A DNA stretch of 32,127 bases, taken from JBCFBK01 sp038562555 (GTDB lineage Bacteria; Bacteroidota; Bacteroidia; Bacteroidales; Prolixibacteraceae). The stretch covers positions 1 through 32,127 of the forward strand of contig JBCFBK010000060.1 of the NCBI GenBank assembly GCA_038562555.1. The letters run 5' to 3'. The notes below the pieces were generated by a model that made no database searches, was not told the origin of the DNA, and saw only the letters and a list, made by a program, of their open reading frames with translations. Below are positions 16,135 to 23,913 of the stretch, in pieces; the first letter of the stretch is position 1, and each line of letters begins with the position of its first letter. A program made the position numbers and the translations under genes.

Positions 16135-17433
16135 TCATCGCACAACGGGCTTCCTGTTGTTTTCTGCATTAAATTTTTCATCGGCAAAATCCATATACCG
16201 TTCCCAGTCATAAATCAGGATATCATGTATTCCATCCCGCAGGTGATATCCGATGGTTTCGCCAACCGGTGTATTTACGGAGGGCCAAACATCCGTTCCC
16301 AGACCGGCTTTGCCGTATAATTCATAAACTTTCCCGGCTGATACAGCCCCAAGAAACTCTCCCTGGGGATCTGCCCATAAATCCCTGGAAGCGCTTGCTA
16401 CATATAAATAACGGGGTGCAATTAAAGCTAACAAGATGTGCTGATCGAATGGCAAGTCATTTACCCGGTCACGGTAACTGAAATAGTTCTTGGCATACCA
16501 GTATGGAATCATGGTAACATCTGACTGATTTTCTCCAAAATTTCTACGGGTTAACGCAGCACCTCCCTCTCCTGAGCAATTTGAAATTGTCATGGCAAAT
16601 CGTATGTCCTGGGCGCCGGCCCATAAAGCAGCCTTCCCCAACCTCGAATGGCCAAGGACAATTACTCTGTTCTCATCAACCAGTTTATCTGTAACAAGAT
16701 AATCCATCATTCTGCTCATGCCCCAGGCCCATGCACCAATCGCGCCCCAATTATTTGCTTTTAGTGTATCACCAAGGACCGAGCGAATGCCTGATTTCCA
16801 TCCTTCCGGATGATCAGGCTCAATATCACCATAATAGGCTGTAGCAACGCCATAGCCCCGCAATAAGATGGCTTCGAGTGGCCACCGCCGGGATTGGAGC
16901 CCCCTTGATTTTTCATTTGCCCTCCAATTAACGATTCCTTTCCCGCTTTTGTCGAATCCGCTTTGCATCCATCGGTACGAGACCGGAATGTCAGGCTCGT
17001 TAGTAACACCTTGATTTCCAACAAAATTTAGCGATAGAAAAACAGATACAGGTTTCTTCGCTGATTTAGGAACATATAAGATGAGTTCTATGGGCAGCAG
17101 GTTCGGATAATCTTTAAAGGATATATTCACCCTCTTGCGGATAGCAAGATCATTCAACGCATCATTCTTTTCTTCAACAACTTCAAACCGCAGTCTAACC
17201 TTCTTTCGAGGCGTATAGCCATACATATTTTCGCTAAAAAGGTTAATCCAGTATTCACGTTGTTTTTCCCATTGCCTGACATTGGCAATTTTTGCACCAT
17301 CCGCAGTGATTAACGGATCAGGCAACCGATATGAACCAACTTTTGACTCATCATAATTGCGCTCCAATTTCTGAGGGAACAACTGACTTAGAAAAACGGA
17401 ACAAATGATTGCCAGCAAAATTGCTTTCTTCAT
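16135..17433 (-). CDS. CE15-family glucuronoyl esterase
   Basis: The 432-residue alpha/beta hydrolase has a Sec signal peptide (about 1-21). The nucleophile motif LGHSRLGKAAL places Ser263 in the CE15 GxSRxGK elbow, followed by the family's NCSGEGGAALTRRNFGE segment, WADPQGEF, and GYHLRDGIHDI with catalytic His403. CE15 enzymes hydrolyse esters of glucuronic acid, such as lignin-glucuronoxylan links or methyl-glucuronate. Here, beside CE12 and GH28-type genes, a glucuronate ester on a pectic or other acidic glycan is a reasonable inference. I chose the ATG at 17433 rather than the in-frame TTG at 17436. It is the last gene of the minus-strand run, 82 bases after the TIM-barrel gene. Confidence 0.88.
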   Translation of the reverse strand: MKKAILLAIICSVFLSQLFPQKLERNYDESKVGSYRLPDPLITADGAKIANVRQWEKQREYWINLFSENMYGYTPRKKVRLRFEVVEEKNDALNDLAIRKRVNISFKDYPNLLPIELILYVPKSAKKPVSVFLSLNFVGNQGVTNEPDIPVSYRWMQSGFDKSGKGIVNWRANEKSRGLQSRRWPLEAILLRGYGVATAYYGDIEPDHPEGWKSGIRSVLGDTLKANNWGAIGAWAWGMSRMMDYLVTDKLVDENRVIVLGHSRLGKAALWAGAQDIRFAMTISNCSGEGGAALTRRNFGENQSDVTMIPYWYAKNYFSYRDRVNDLPFDQHILLALIAPRYLYVASASRDLWADPQGEFLGAVSAGKVYELYGKAGLGTDVWPSVNTPVGETIGYHLRDGIHDILIYDWERYMDFADEKFNAENNRKPVVR

Positions 17434-17518
17434 CAATGCTATTTATTAATGATATTCATAAACATACACCTCCCGCCATCACTTTTCGCACACGCGTCAA
17501 TGCCTTTTCACGTTTTCA

Positions 17519-18367
17519 CTAATATTTCAGGCTTCTCAGGTAAGCAATGGTTTGAGGGACCTGCTTATAATAAACCGGGCTTTCATCTTCAATGTAATAA
17601 TGTTCGATGCCAGCTTTTTTGGCGGCCTTCAGGATGGCAGGTATATCCAGTTGGCCGGTCCCCAAAGACACATCGTTCTCTTTTGGTGTATTTCCCGTCA
17701 GGTTGCCTTCTATTCCCTTTTTCAGGTCCTTCAGGTGAAGCAATTTAAACCGCTCCGGATATTTGCTGATTAATTCCGCAGGGTCAAATCCAGGAAAGAA
17801 TGTCCAGAGAATATCAATTTCGAAACTGACATATTTAGGATCAGTTTCGGTGATGATAAAATCCATCAGCGTACCGTTTCCATGCGGATGAAACTCATAC
17901 CCGTGATTATGGTAGCAAAAGGTAATATCAAATTCGTCTTTCAGAATTTTTCCGGCTTTATTAAAGTCGCTGACCGCTTTTTGGGCAATCTCCGAATTAA
18001 ATGTTCCCTCATGAGGTATCCAGGCTACGCGCACAAATTTGGCCCCCAACACGCTGGCATTCTCGCCAACCTCTCTGGTTTTATTGACAAGGTCAGGATA
18101 ACCAACCCCAAAAGAGGAACAAAACATACCCCTGTCATCAAGCATTTTCCGTATTTCAGCGGCTGTTTTTCCAAACAGATTCGAGAATTCCATGTCCCTG
18201 ATGCCCATTTCTTTCAGGGTATCGAGTGTGGCAGCCACGTCTTTCGCAAAACTATTGCGATAAGTGAATGAGACCATCCCCGGCATTTCAGGGAAAAACT
18301 GCTTTTTGGCATTTACAGCAACCGAGCCAAGTAGTAAAATACACAATACACCTAGTATTTTTCTCAT
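17519..18367 (-). CDS. Exported sugar isomerase/epimerase-like TIM barrel (AP-endonuclease-2 / xylose-isomerase-like fold)
   Basis: The 282-residue protein has a Sec signal peptide (cleavage near VNA-K, residue 20) and a PF01261-type TIM barrel. Likely metal ligands lie in DMEFS (Glu60), CYHNHGYEF (151-159), FEIDILW (182-188), LLHLKD (209-214) and YYIEDESP (257-264, Glu260). Members isomerise or epimerise sugars. Exported versions beside Gfo/Idh/MocA and DUF1080 genes are part of the 3-keto-glycoside route in Bacteroides, where they act on the keto intermediate. It lies two bases after the CE12 gene, indicating tight co-expression. The export signal argues against a normal cytoplasmic sugar isomerase. 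Exact reaction is not known. Confidence 0.85.
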   Translation of the reverse strand: MRKILGVLCILLLGSVAVNAKKQFFPEMPGMVSFTYRNSFAKDVAATLDTLKEMGIRDMEFSNLFGKTAAEIRKMLDDRGMFCSSFGVGYPDLVNKTREVGENASVLGAKFVRVAWIPHEGTFNSEIAQKAVSDFNKAGKILKDEFDITFCYHNHGYEFHPHGNGTLMDFIITETDPKYVSFEIDILWTFFPGFDPAELISKYPERFKLLHLKDLKKGIEGNLTGNTPKENDVSLGTGQLDIPAILKAAKKAGIEHYYIEDESPVYYKQVPQTIAYLRSLKY

Positions 18368-18369
18368 TT

Positions 18370-19155
18370 TTACCGATTTTTTAAGTGATTGTCATTACCC
18401 GTCGTCAGATATTCGGAAAGGGGATTATTCTGGTGCCTTAATTCGTCTGCAACCAATGAGGCAACTCGTTCTGCTCCCAGAACGCTCAAATGCGTATTGT
18501 CGGTGATACCATGTGGATAGTTTTCGGATTCGCCGGGTTGAAGAATCAAAAACAGCTTTTCAGAGTCGATTGGTCCCAAAAGAGTTATCAGCTTTTCGGT
18601 CAATAATTGGAGATCAATAAAGCCGGCACCCATTTCCTTTGCACATATTCTGGCTACGAATGGATATGCTCCATGCGTGTCTTCCAATGTGCCCTTTTCG
18701 TTGAACTTCCTGCGGACAATCGAACTAAGGATAATCGGAACAGCTCCTTTTAAACGTGTTTCGGTTACATATCGTTCAAGGTTTGCCCGGTAAGAAGAAT
18801 ATGGGTTTGTATACCGCTCAGGGCGGCTTGCGTTTTGGTCGTTGTGCCCGAACTGTATAAACACATAATCGCCGGGCTTCAACTGTTGATTTACTTTATC
18901 CCAACGACCTTCGTCGATAAAGCTTTTCGAACTGCGTCCGTTGAATGCATGATTATCAACTTTGACCTTGTCCGTAAAAAACTGTCCGAATACCTGCCCC
19001 CACCCTGTCTCAGGAGATCTTTCAGGTACTTTGTTCGCCATCGTAGAATCGCCAATCATAAAAATTGTAATTGGACGGTCTTGTTTTTTTTGAAAAGCCG
19101 ATAAAAGCAGTAACAATACAAATAAAAAAGTCCGGCTTGTAATAATTTTCTTCAT
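18370..19155 (-). CDS. SGNH-family rhamnogalacturonan acetylesterase-like (CE12)
   Basis: The 261-residue SGNH hydrolase carries block I GDST (35-38, nucleophile Ser37), block II NGRSSKSF (72-79, Gly73), block III GHND (103-106, Asn105) and block V DNTH (219-222, Asp219 and His222). The overall pattern matches CE12 rhamnogalacturonan acetylesterases, which remove acetyl groups from galacturonate in rhamnogalacturonan I and open it to backbone enzymes. The frame extends 17 codons further to 19206, but that extension is not signal-like; the ATG at 19155 gives a proper signal peptide (MKKIITSRTFLFVLLLLLSA). The downstream TIM-barrel gene starts two bases after the stop. Confidence 0.88.
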   Translation of the reverse strand: MKKIITSRTFLFVLLLLLSAFQKKQDRPITIFMIGDSTMANKVPERSPETGWGQVFGQFFTDKVKVDNHAFNGRSSKSFIDEGRWDKVNQQLKPGDYVFIQFGHNDQNASRPERYTNPYSSYRANLERYVTETRLKGAVPIILSSIVRRKFNEKGTLEDTHGAYPFVARICAKEMGAGFIDLQLLTEKLITLLGPIDSEKLFLILQPGESENYPHGITDNTHLSVLGAERVASLVADELRHQNNPLSEYLTTGNDNHLKNR

Positions 19156-19166
19156 TTTCTTCAATT

Positions 19167-19271
19167 TTAGTCCAGGTGAAAAACTTCTTCCATATTGGCC
19201 CGCCATTCCCCTTCAGCCGGGGTTACAACAGTTCGTTGCATCTGCATCATGAATTCATACACAAAACGCAT
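19167..19271 (-). CDS. Possible 34-residue small ORF or gene remnant
   Basis: In the 146-base spacer between the Gfo/Idh/MocA and CE12 genes, an ATG at 19271 opens 34 codons ending at a TAA 11 bases before the CE12 ATG. The product begins MRFVYEFMMQMQ and ends EEVFHLD. A stop codon lies two codons upstream in frame. No signal peptide or known family is recognised. It may be a short coding leader, the C-terminal relic of a deleted gene, or chance. Support is only its position. Confidence 0.2.
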   Translation of the reverse strand: MRFVYEFMMQMQRTVVTPAEGEWRANMEEVFHLD

Positions 19272-19301
19272 ATATCATTCTCATTTCCGTCATTTTTTTT
19301 C

Positions 19302-20606
19302 TTATAGTTTCATGTCCCAGCCTTTTTCGTAGCTGCGGCTCCAGAGTTTTTCGGCTTCCTTGTTTCCCTTAACAAAGCCGGTTTGGGGATCACAATGCAG
19401 TGTTGCACCTGTTCTTTGGGCGATGTTGGCCTGATGGCAAAGCAGCACGCTTTTGTGCGCATCCGCAATCGGGGCAGTCAGTTTAGCGTTGCCACGGATG
19501 CTTTCGATGAAGTTATTCAGATGAAACATGTCGGCATTACCTGTAGAGCTTACAATGTCGGTTGAACTGGCATTAATCTCGGTTTTGATTTGCCTGACCA
19601 GCTTGTTATCCAAATCGTATATTTTTGTCCCATCGACAATGGTCCCTTTGTCGCCATATACAATGAAACCACGGCCTGCCCCATCAATTTTATACGGGTT
19701 GCAGCTACGGCCTTCCCAGGTAATCACTTTTTCGTCGCCAAACTCGAACGAAGCAATTTGCGTGTCGGGAGTTTCCCAATCGTCATTGGCGGCATATCGC
19801 CCACCGGCTGAAGTTACTTTCGTAGCATAATCAACATCCATGAACCAGCGCAGGCAATCCAGCTCGTGATTACCGTTGTTGCAGGTTTCTGCGGTTCCCC
19901 AATGCCAGAGCCAATGCCAGTTGTAGTGCACCAGGTTGTCCTTGTAATCTTTACGCGGAGCAGGCCCCTGCCATAAATCCCAATCCAGGGTCGGCGGCAC
20001 CGGAACAACTTTTCCCACGCCGATCGGTTTGCGGGCATTTACATACCACGATTTGCCCATGTAAGGATTGCCGATAATGCCTTCGCTAATCAGCTTTTTG
20101 GCTTCAATAAAATTCGGAAATGAACGGCGCTGACTTCCTACCTGAATCAATTTGTTGTATTTTTCTGTGGCCTGAACAAGAATTTCGCTTTCACGCGGAT
20201 TGTGACCTGCCGGTTTCTCCACATAAACGTGCTTGCCATTTGAAACGCCCATCAGTGCGGCCGGAGCATGCCAATGGTCGGGAGCAGCAATCACCAGCGC
20301 ATCGAAATCGGTTTTGGCGACCAGCTTGCGAATATCCTGTTCAAGCATGGGTTTGCGTGAACCTTCGGGCACCGCATCGAAACCACGTTTTATGGCGCCG
20401 TCCTCTACGTCGCAGATGTATGCCACTTCCACGCCCGGTATCTTCGAGAAATTCCTGATATGCGATGCCCCGCGGCTGTTCACGCCCATCACGGCAATAA
20501 TCACCTTGTTTCCTGGCGCATTTTTCCCAAACAACGGGAAATTCAATATTGTTAATCCCCCGGCAGCAGCCAATGAGGAATTTTTTAAAAATTTTCTGCG
20601 TTCCAT
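19302..20606 (-). CDS. Second Tat-exported Gfo/Idh/MocA-family oxidoreductase
   Basis: The 434-residue protein begins with a twin-arginine signal (ERRKFLKNSS, residues 2-11, then a hydrophobic stretch). The Rossmann motif is GVNSRG (41-46); AAPDHWHAPA (107-116) and VYVEKP (127-132, catalytic Lys131) are typical. The C-terminal part has HWLWHWGTAETCNNGNHELDCLRWF, common in the exported Bacteroidota/Planctomycetota branch. It differs clearly from the protein at 14609 in motif and length, so the two are not recent duplicates. It probably oxidises or reduces a sugar hydroxyl, most likely C3. It follows the DUF4038 gene by 18 bases in the minus-strand run. Confidence 0.9.
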   Translation of the reverse strand: MERRKFLKNSSLAAAGGLTILNFPLFGKNAPGNKVIIAVMGVNSRGASHIRNFSKIPGVEVAYICDVEDGAIKRGFDAVPEGSRKPMLEQDIRKLVAKTDFDALVIAAPDHWHAPAALMGVSNGKHVYVEKPAGHNPRESEILVQATEKYNKLIQVGSQRRSFPNFIEAKKLISEGIIGNPYMGKSWYVNARKPIGVGKVVPVPPTLDWDLWQGPAPRKDYKDNLVHYNWHWLWHWGTAETCNNGNHELDCLRWFMDVDYATKVTSAGGRYAANDDWETPDTQIASFEFGDEKVITWEGRSCNPYKIDGAGRGFIVYGDKGTIVDGTKIYDLDNKLVRQIKTEINASSTDIVSSTGNADMFHLNNFIESIRGNAKLTAPIADAHKSVLLCHQANIAQRTGATLHCDPQTGFVKGNKEAEKLWSRSYEKGWDMKL

Positions 20607-20624
20607 GATTTTTATTTTAATCCG

Positions 20625-22217
20625 TTATTCTCTGTTTCGTTTTTTCCGCTTCAGCAATAAAACCCAGTCATTTTCATCGGCAACATTTCCGGGGGTATCG
20701 AATATCCTATCGCCTGAACCGGCTTTTATTCTTTTTTTGAACGGTGTCATTTTTGCTGATTCTTTGCCATCAACCCACCACATCCCGTTGCGGGGATTAA
20801 ACCAATAGGCATTCAATTTTCCCGTCAATTTTTGAAGGTCCAGATGAATATCCCTGCCATTGGCGGTATAAACCAGTGCCCAACTGCCGTCACGGGCACG
20901 CATCGCTGTAATCCTGTCGGAATGTCCGTTGGCTTGCCGGTTGTGTTTGCCACCTCCATCACCGTCGTTGGTGGTAATGCCGTCACCAATTGTCAGTCCC
21001 TGGTCACCGATAATCAGGCTTTGATCAGGTGTTCGTTGCCTGTATTCTTTATCGGTCCAGATTTCCCGGGCAACGAGATACAGGTATTTCATCTGATTCC
21101 CACCCGGGAGTGTAGTCAATTCCTTCCAGTTTGAAGGGAATTTCCACATTTCTTCTGCTCCGTAGGTATGACCGAAAGCTCCCGAAAACGTGATTTGATA
21201 GGCCTGATAACGGACTCCCCAGGCCGTGATGGCTTTTTCATACCGGCCTTCGTACAGCCAGGAAGGTTTGACGGGTTGCAGGTTGTAATCGTGCGGCATA
21301 GAAACAAACTGATCATAAGGGGTGTCCTGAATGGAATTAAATGTGAGCCAGGGGGCGTTATGGAACCATTCGGACGAATTAGGCGCCCATTTCCGCGGAT
21401 GATATGAAATAAGCATTTTGCTGTAATCGGCCTGTCCGTCAAAGCTGGCGGGAGCCTCCGTTGTTCCGTCGGCCAGCCCCTCCGCCAGAGGCGGGTAAAC
21501 GGCGCGGTAATCGTAAATCCGGTCCCTGATTCCCCGTGTTTTTTCATCATAAACAGCCGAGCGGTCACCTCCCAGCATCCAGATGATATGGTGTTTATCC
21601 CGATAGCGCTTCCCCAGCCAATAGCCGTATTGATAGGCATATTTTTCATTGAAAATGATTGCTGAATCGGGCTCTCCGCTGTATTTTCCGGAGAACCAGT
21701 CTCCCCAGGCAGGGTGCAGACTGACATACAGACCTGTTTTTGCTGCCGTTTCAATAACATAGTCAAGATGATCCCAAAAATCGTATTCCCGATCCTTTAA
21801 GGGATTACTGCCTGCAGTGGTGACAGGCTTTGCGGGATCAGGCAGCCCGTTTTCCCCCGCTTCGAAGGCCTGGTCACCATAAAAATTCTGCCCGGGGATC
21901 TGCCGGTCCAAATCGAGAATCATCAGTGACATGACATTGTATTTGTTCTGCTTAAGTATGCCGGCGAACTCCCGGATATCTTCCCTGGACCCATTCCTGA
22001 GCAATTGCCAGACTGTGTAGTTATTCAGGAAGACCGGCTTCCCATCCTCAGTCTCCAGCAGATGCGGATTTTCTTTACTGACTACCAGGCGGCCGGGCCC
22101 GGGATTTCGTTTACCCGGGCTGCCGGCGACAACAACGACCACGCAGAGCATGCATCCCAGCAGCATCAGTGCCGCCCATGCTGCTGCTGTTTTTCGATTT
22201 GACATAGCTGAATTCAT
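20625..22217 (-). CDS. DUF4038/GH140-like glycoside hydrolase with an Asp/Gly-rich insert
   Basis: The 530-residue protein has a Sec signal peptide (about 1-32). A DUF4038-type TIM barrel starts at about 54 (LETEDGKPVFLNNYTVW), with Asp218 in WMLGGDRS and Glu323 in WLYEGRYE at the positions of the catalytic pair. A C-terminal PF12904-type sandwich (from about 435) contains NAYWFNPRNGMWW. Between the domains is a polar, Gly/Asp-rich stretch (about 400-434) with a repeated IGDQG/IGDG unit, probably a flexible linker; it is absent from the homologue at 9565. The two share domain order but little obvious identity, so substrates may differ. Met5 is an alternative start. Confidence 0.78.
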   Translation of the reverse strand: MNSAMSNRKTAAAWAALMLLGCMLCVVVVVAGSPGKRNPGPGRLVVSKENPHLLETEDGKPVFLNNYTVWQLLRNGSREDIREFAGILKQNKYNVMSLMILDLDRQIPGQNFYGDQAFEAGENGLPDPAKPVTTAGSNPLKDREYDFWDHLDYVIETAAKTGLYVSLHPAWGDWFSGKYSGEPDSAIIFNEKYAYQYGYWLGKRYRDKHHIIWMLGGDRSAVYDEKTRGIRDRIYDYRAVYPPLAEGLADGTTEAPASFDGQADYSKMLISYHPRKWAPNSSEWFHNAPWLTFNSIQDTPYDQFVSMPHDYNLQPVKPSWLYEGRYEKAITAWGVRYQAYQITFSGAFGHTYGAEEMWKFPSNWKELTTLPGGNQMKYLYLVAREIWTDKEYRQRTPDQSLIIGDQGLTIGDGITTNDGDGGGKHNRQANGHSDRITAMRARDGSWALVYTANGRDIHLDLQKLTGKLNAYWFNPRNGMWWVDGKESAKMTPFKKRIKAGSGDRIFDTPGNVADENDWVLLLKRKKRNRE

Positions 22218-22267
22218 AGGTTTGTTTTTACAGGTATAAGAAACCGATGATTATGATCTGTGTTTTG

Positions 22268-23884
22268 TCAGTCACCGGAGGACTTGCTGTCCCACCAGTT
22301 GTTACCAGGGTCAAATGCGGGCGACAGGTATTCCAGCCGTTGCTTTTCCAGCTTCGGAAGGAATGTTTTTTCAACATTCTTCAGATGCTTTTCCTCCATC
22401 TCCTTCCGGTATTCGGGATCTTTTTCCGGAAACCTGGCGTTCGTTTGCCGAAGATAGGCGAAAAGCTTTTCATACAGCGCCGTTGTCTTTCCCGGATAAT
22501 TCGCTGACAGATCGGTTGTTTCCTGCAAATCAGTTACCAGGTTGTACAGTTCATTTCGGCCGTCTTCATAATAATGGATCAGTTTCCAGTCACCGTCGCG
22601 AATAACCGAAGAAGGTTCACCACCCTGATTGCCGTAATGGGGGTAATGCCAGTATAAAGGACGCTCCGATATACTTCCGCCCTTTAACAGAGGAAGGAGG
22701 CTAACGCCATCCTGGTGTTCTTCGGGAAGAAGTTTTTGTCCGGTCAAATCCAGTATGGTTGGATAAAAATCAGTTCCTGAAACAGGGACGTCACATTTTT
22801 CACCGCCTTTTGTCAGTCCCGGAACCTTGATGAAGAAGGGCTCGCGGATACCGCCTTCATACTGGTAGCCTTTACCCGCCCGGAGGGGCAGATTGGAGGT
22901 TGAATAGGAGTCGCCCGCGGCGACGCCCCCGTTATCGGAAGTAAATATGACGATGGTGTTTTCTGACAATTGCAGATCATCCAGCGCTTTTAAGACCACA
23001 CCTACGGCATCGTCCATGGTTTCGACCAGACCGGCATACACCGGGTTATCCTGTACTTGCCGGAGAGGTAGAAAATGGCCCATTTTGAATCCGGTTTTGG
23101 CGATTCCCTGTTCTTCCGCCTTTTTTCGGTATTTCTCCCATTTTTCCCGGGTCGTTTCGATGGGACCGTGAACGGCGTAAAATGAAAGAAAGGCAAATAC
23201 CGGCTGCCCGGTTTCATCCGGATGGTATTCCTTTAAAAATCTGACCGTTTCCTCCGCCAGCCTCATGGATAAGTTTTCACCGTCTTTCCGGTTTTCCAGG
23301 TTCGGGTTCTCCCAGGGCGAATAATAACCGCCAATCGGGCTCCCTTTATCCCAACCCCCTCTGTTAATGTCGAATCCATGGTCTTCCGGCCATGATCCCT
23401 TGTCGCCCAAATGCCATTTCCCGGCAAAGAAAGTCTTATAGCCAGCCTCTTTCATCGCCTCGGGCAAGGTGATATACTGATCGGGTAACGCGTGTACATA
23501 CCCGGGGGGCAATAACTGATTGTGCCGGTTATTCTTTCGCCAGGCTTCGCCTGAGGGAGCGCCAATCCAGTCGGTGATCCCGTGCCGCGCAGGCGTTTTC
23601 CCCGACATGATGCTTGCCCGCGACGGACTGCAGACCTGGCAGGCCGCATATCCGTTAGTAAAAACCATTCCTTCTCCGGCGATCCGGTCGATGTTGGGGG
23701 TTTCATAGTACCGGCTTCCCGTACAACTGAGATCGTGCTTGCCAAAATCGTCGGCGAGAATAAAAAGGACGTTCATCTGTTCAGCCCGTTTTTGCGGACT
23801 CTTTTCCGAAGTGCAGGCGGTAAGCGAGCCGGAGATGGCCAGGGCAGCGAGAGGAAACGCCGGATAAATAATCGTGTATTTCAT
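22268..23884 (-). CDS. Type I (formylglycine) sulfatase, lipoprotein
   Basis: The 538-residue S1-family sulfatase has a lipoprotein signal with lipobox LTAC (Cys24), so it is membrane-anchored. Asp45-Asp46 begin the metal site (FILADDFG). The maturation motif is CSPSRAS at 85-91, with Cys85 converted to formylglycine. GKWHLGDKG and TSDNGG supply further active-site residues, and a C-terminal sub-domain follows from about 410. It removes sulfate esters from a glycan. The subfamily and sugar cannot be set by eye. A sulfatase inside a pectinase-type operon suggests a sulfated target or sulfated side chains. No maturase gene lies in the window, so one elsewhere is needed. Confidence 0.92.
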   Translation of the reverse strand: MKYTIIYPAFPLAALAISGSLTACTSEKSPQKRAEQMNVLFILADDFGKHDLSCTGSRYYETPNIDRIAGEGMVFTNGYAACQVCSPSRASIMSGKTPARHGITDWIGAPSGEAWRKNNRHNQLLPPGYVHALPDQYITLPEAMKEAGYKTFFAGKWHLGDKGSWPEDHGFDINRGGWDKGSPIGGYYSPWENPNLENRKDGENLSMRLAEETVRFLKEYHPDETGQPVFAFLSFYAVHGPIETTREKWEKYRKKAEEQGIAKTGFKMGHFLPLRQVQDNPVYAGLVETMDDAVGVVLKALDDLQLSENTIVIFTSDNGGVAAGDSYSTSNLPLRAGKGYQYEGGIREPFFIKVPGLTKGGEKCDVPVSGTDFYPTILDLTGQKLLPEEHQDGVSLLPLLKGGSISERPLYWHYPHYGNQGGEPSSVIRDGDWKLIHYYEDGRNELYNLVTDLQETTDLSANYPGKTTALYEKLFAYLRQTNARFPEKDPEYRKEMEEKHLKNVEKTFLPKLEKQRLEYLSPAFDPGNNWWDSKSSGD

Positions 23885-23913
23885 GCTGGTATTTTATTCA
23901 ACTTAGTCTGATT

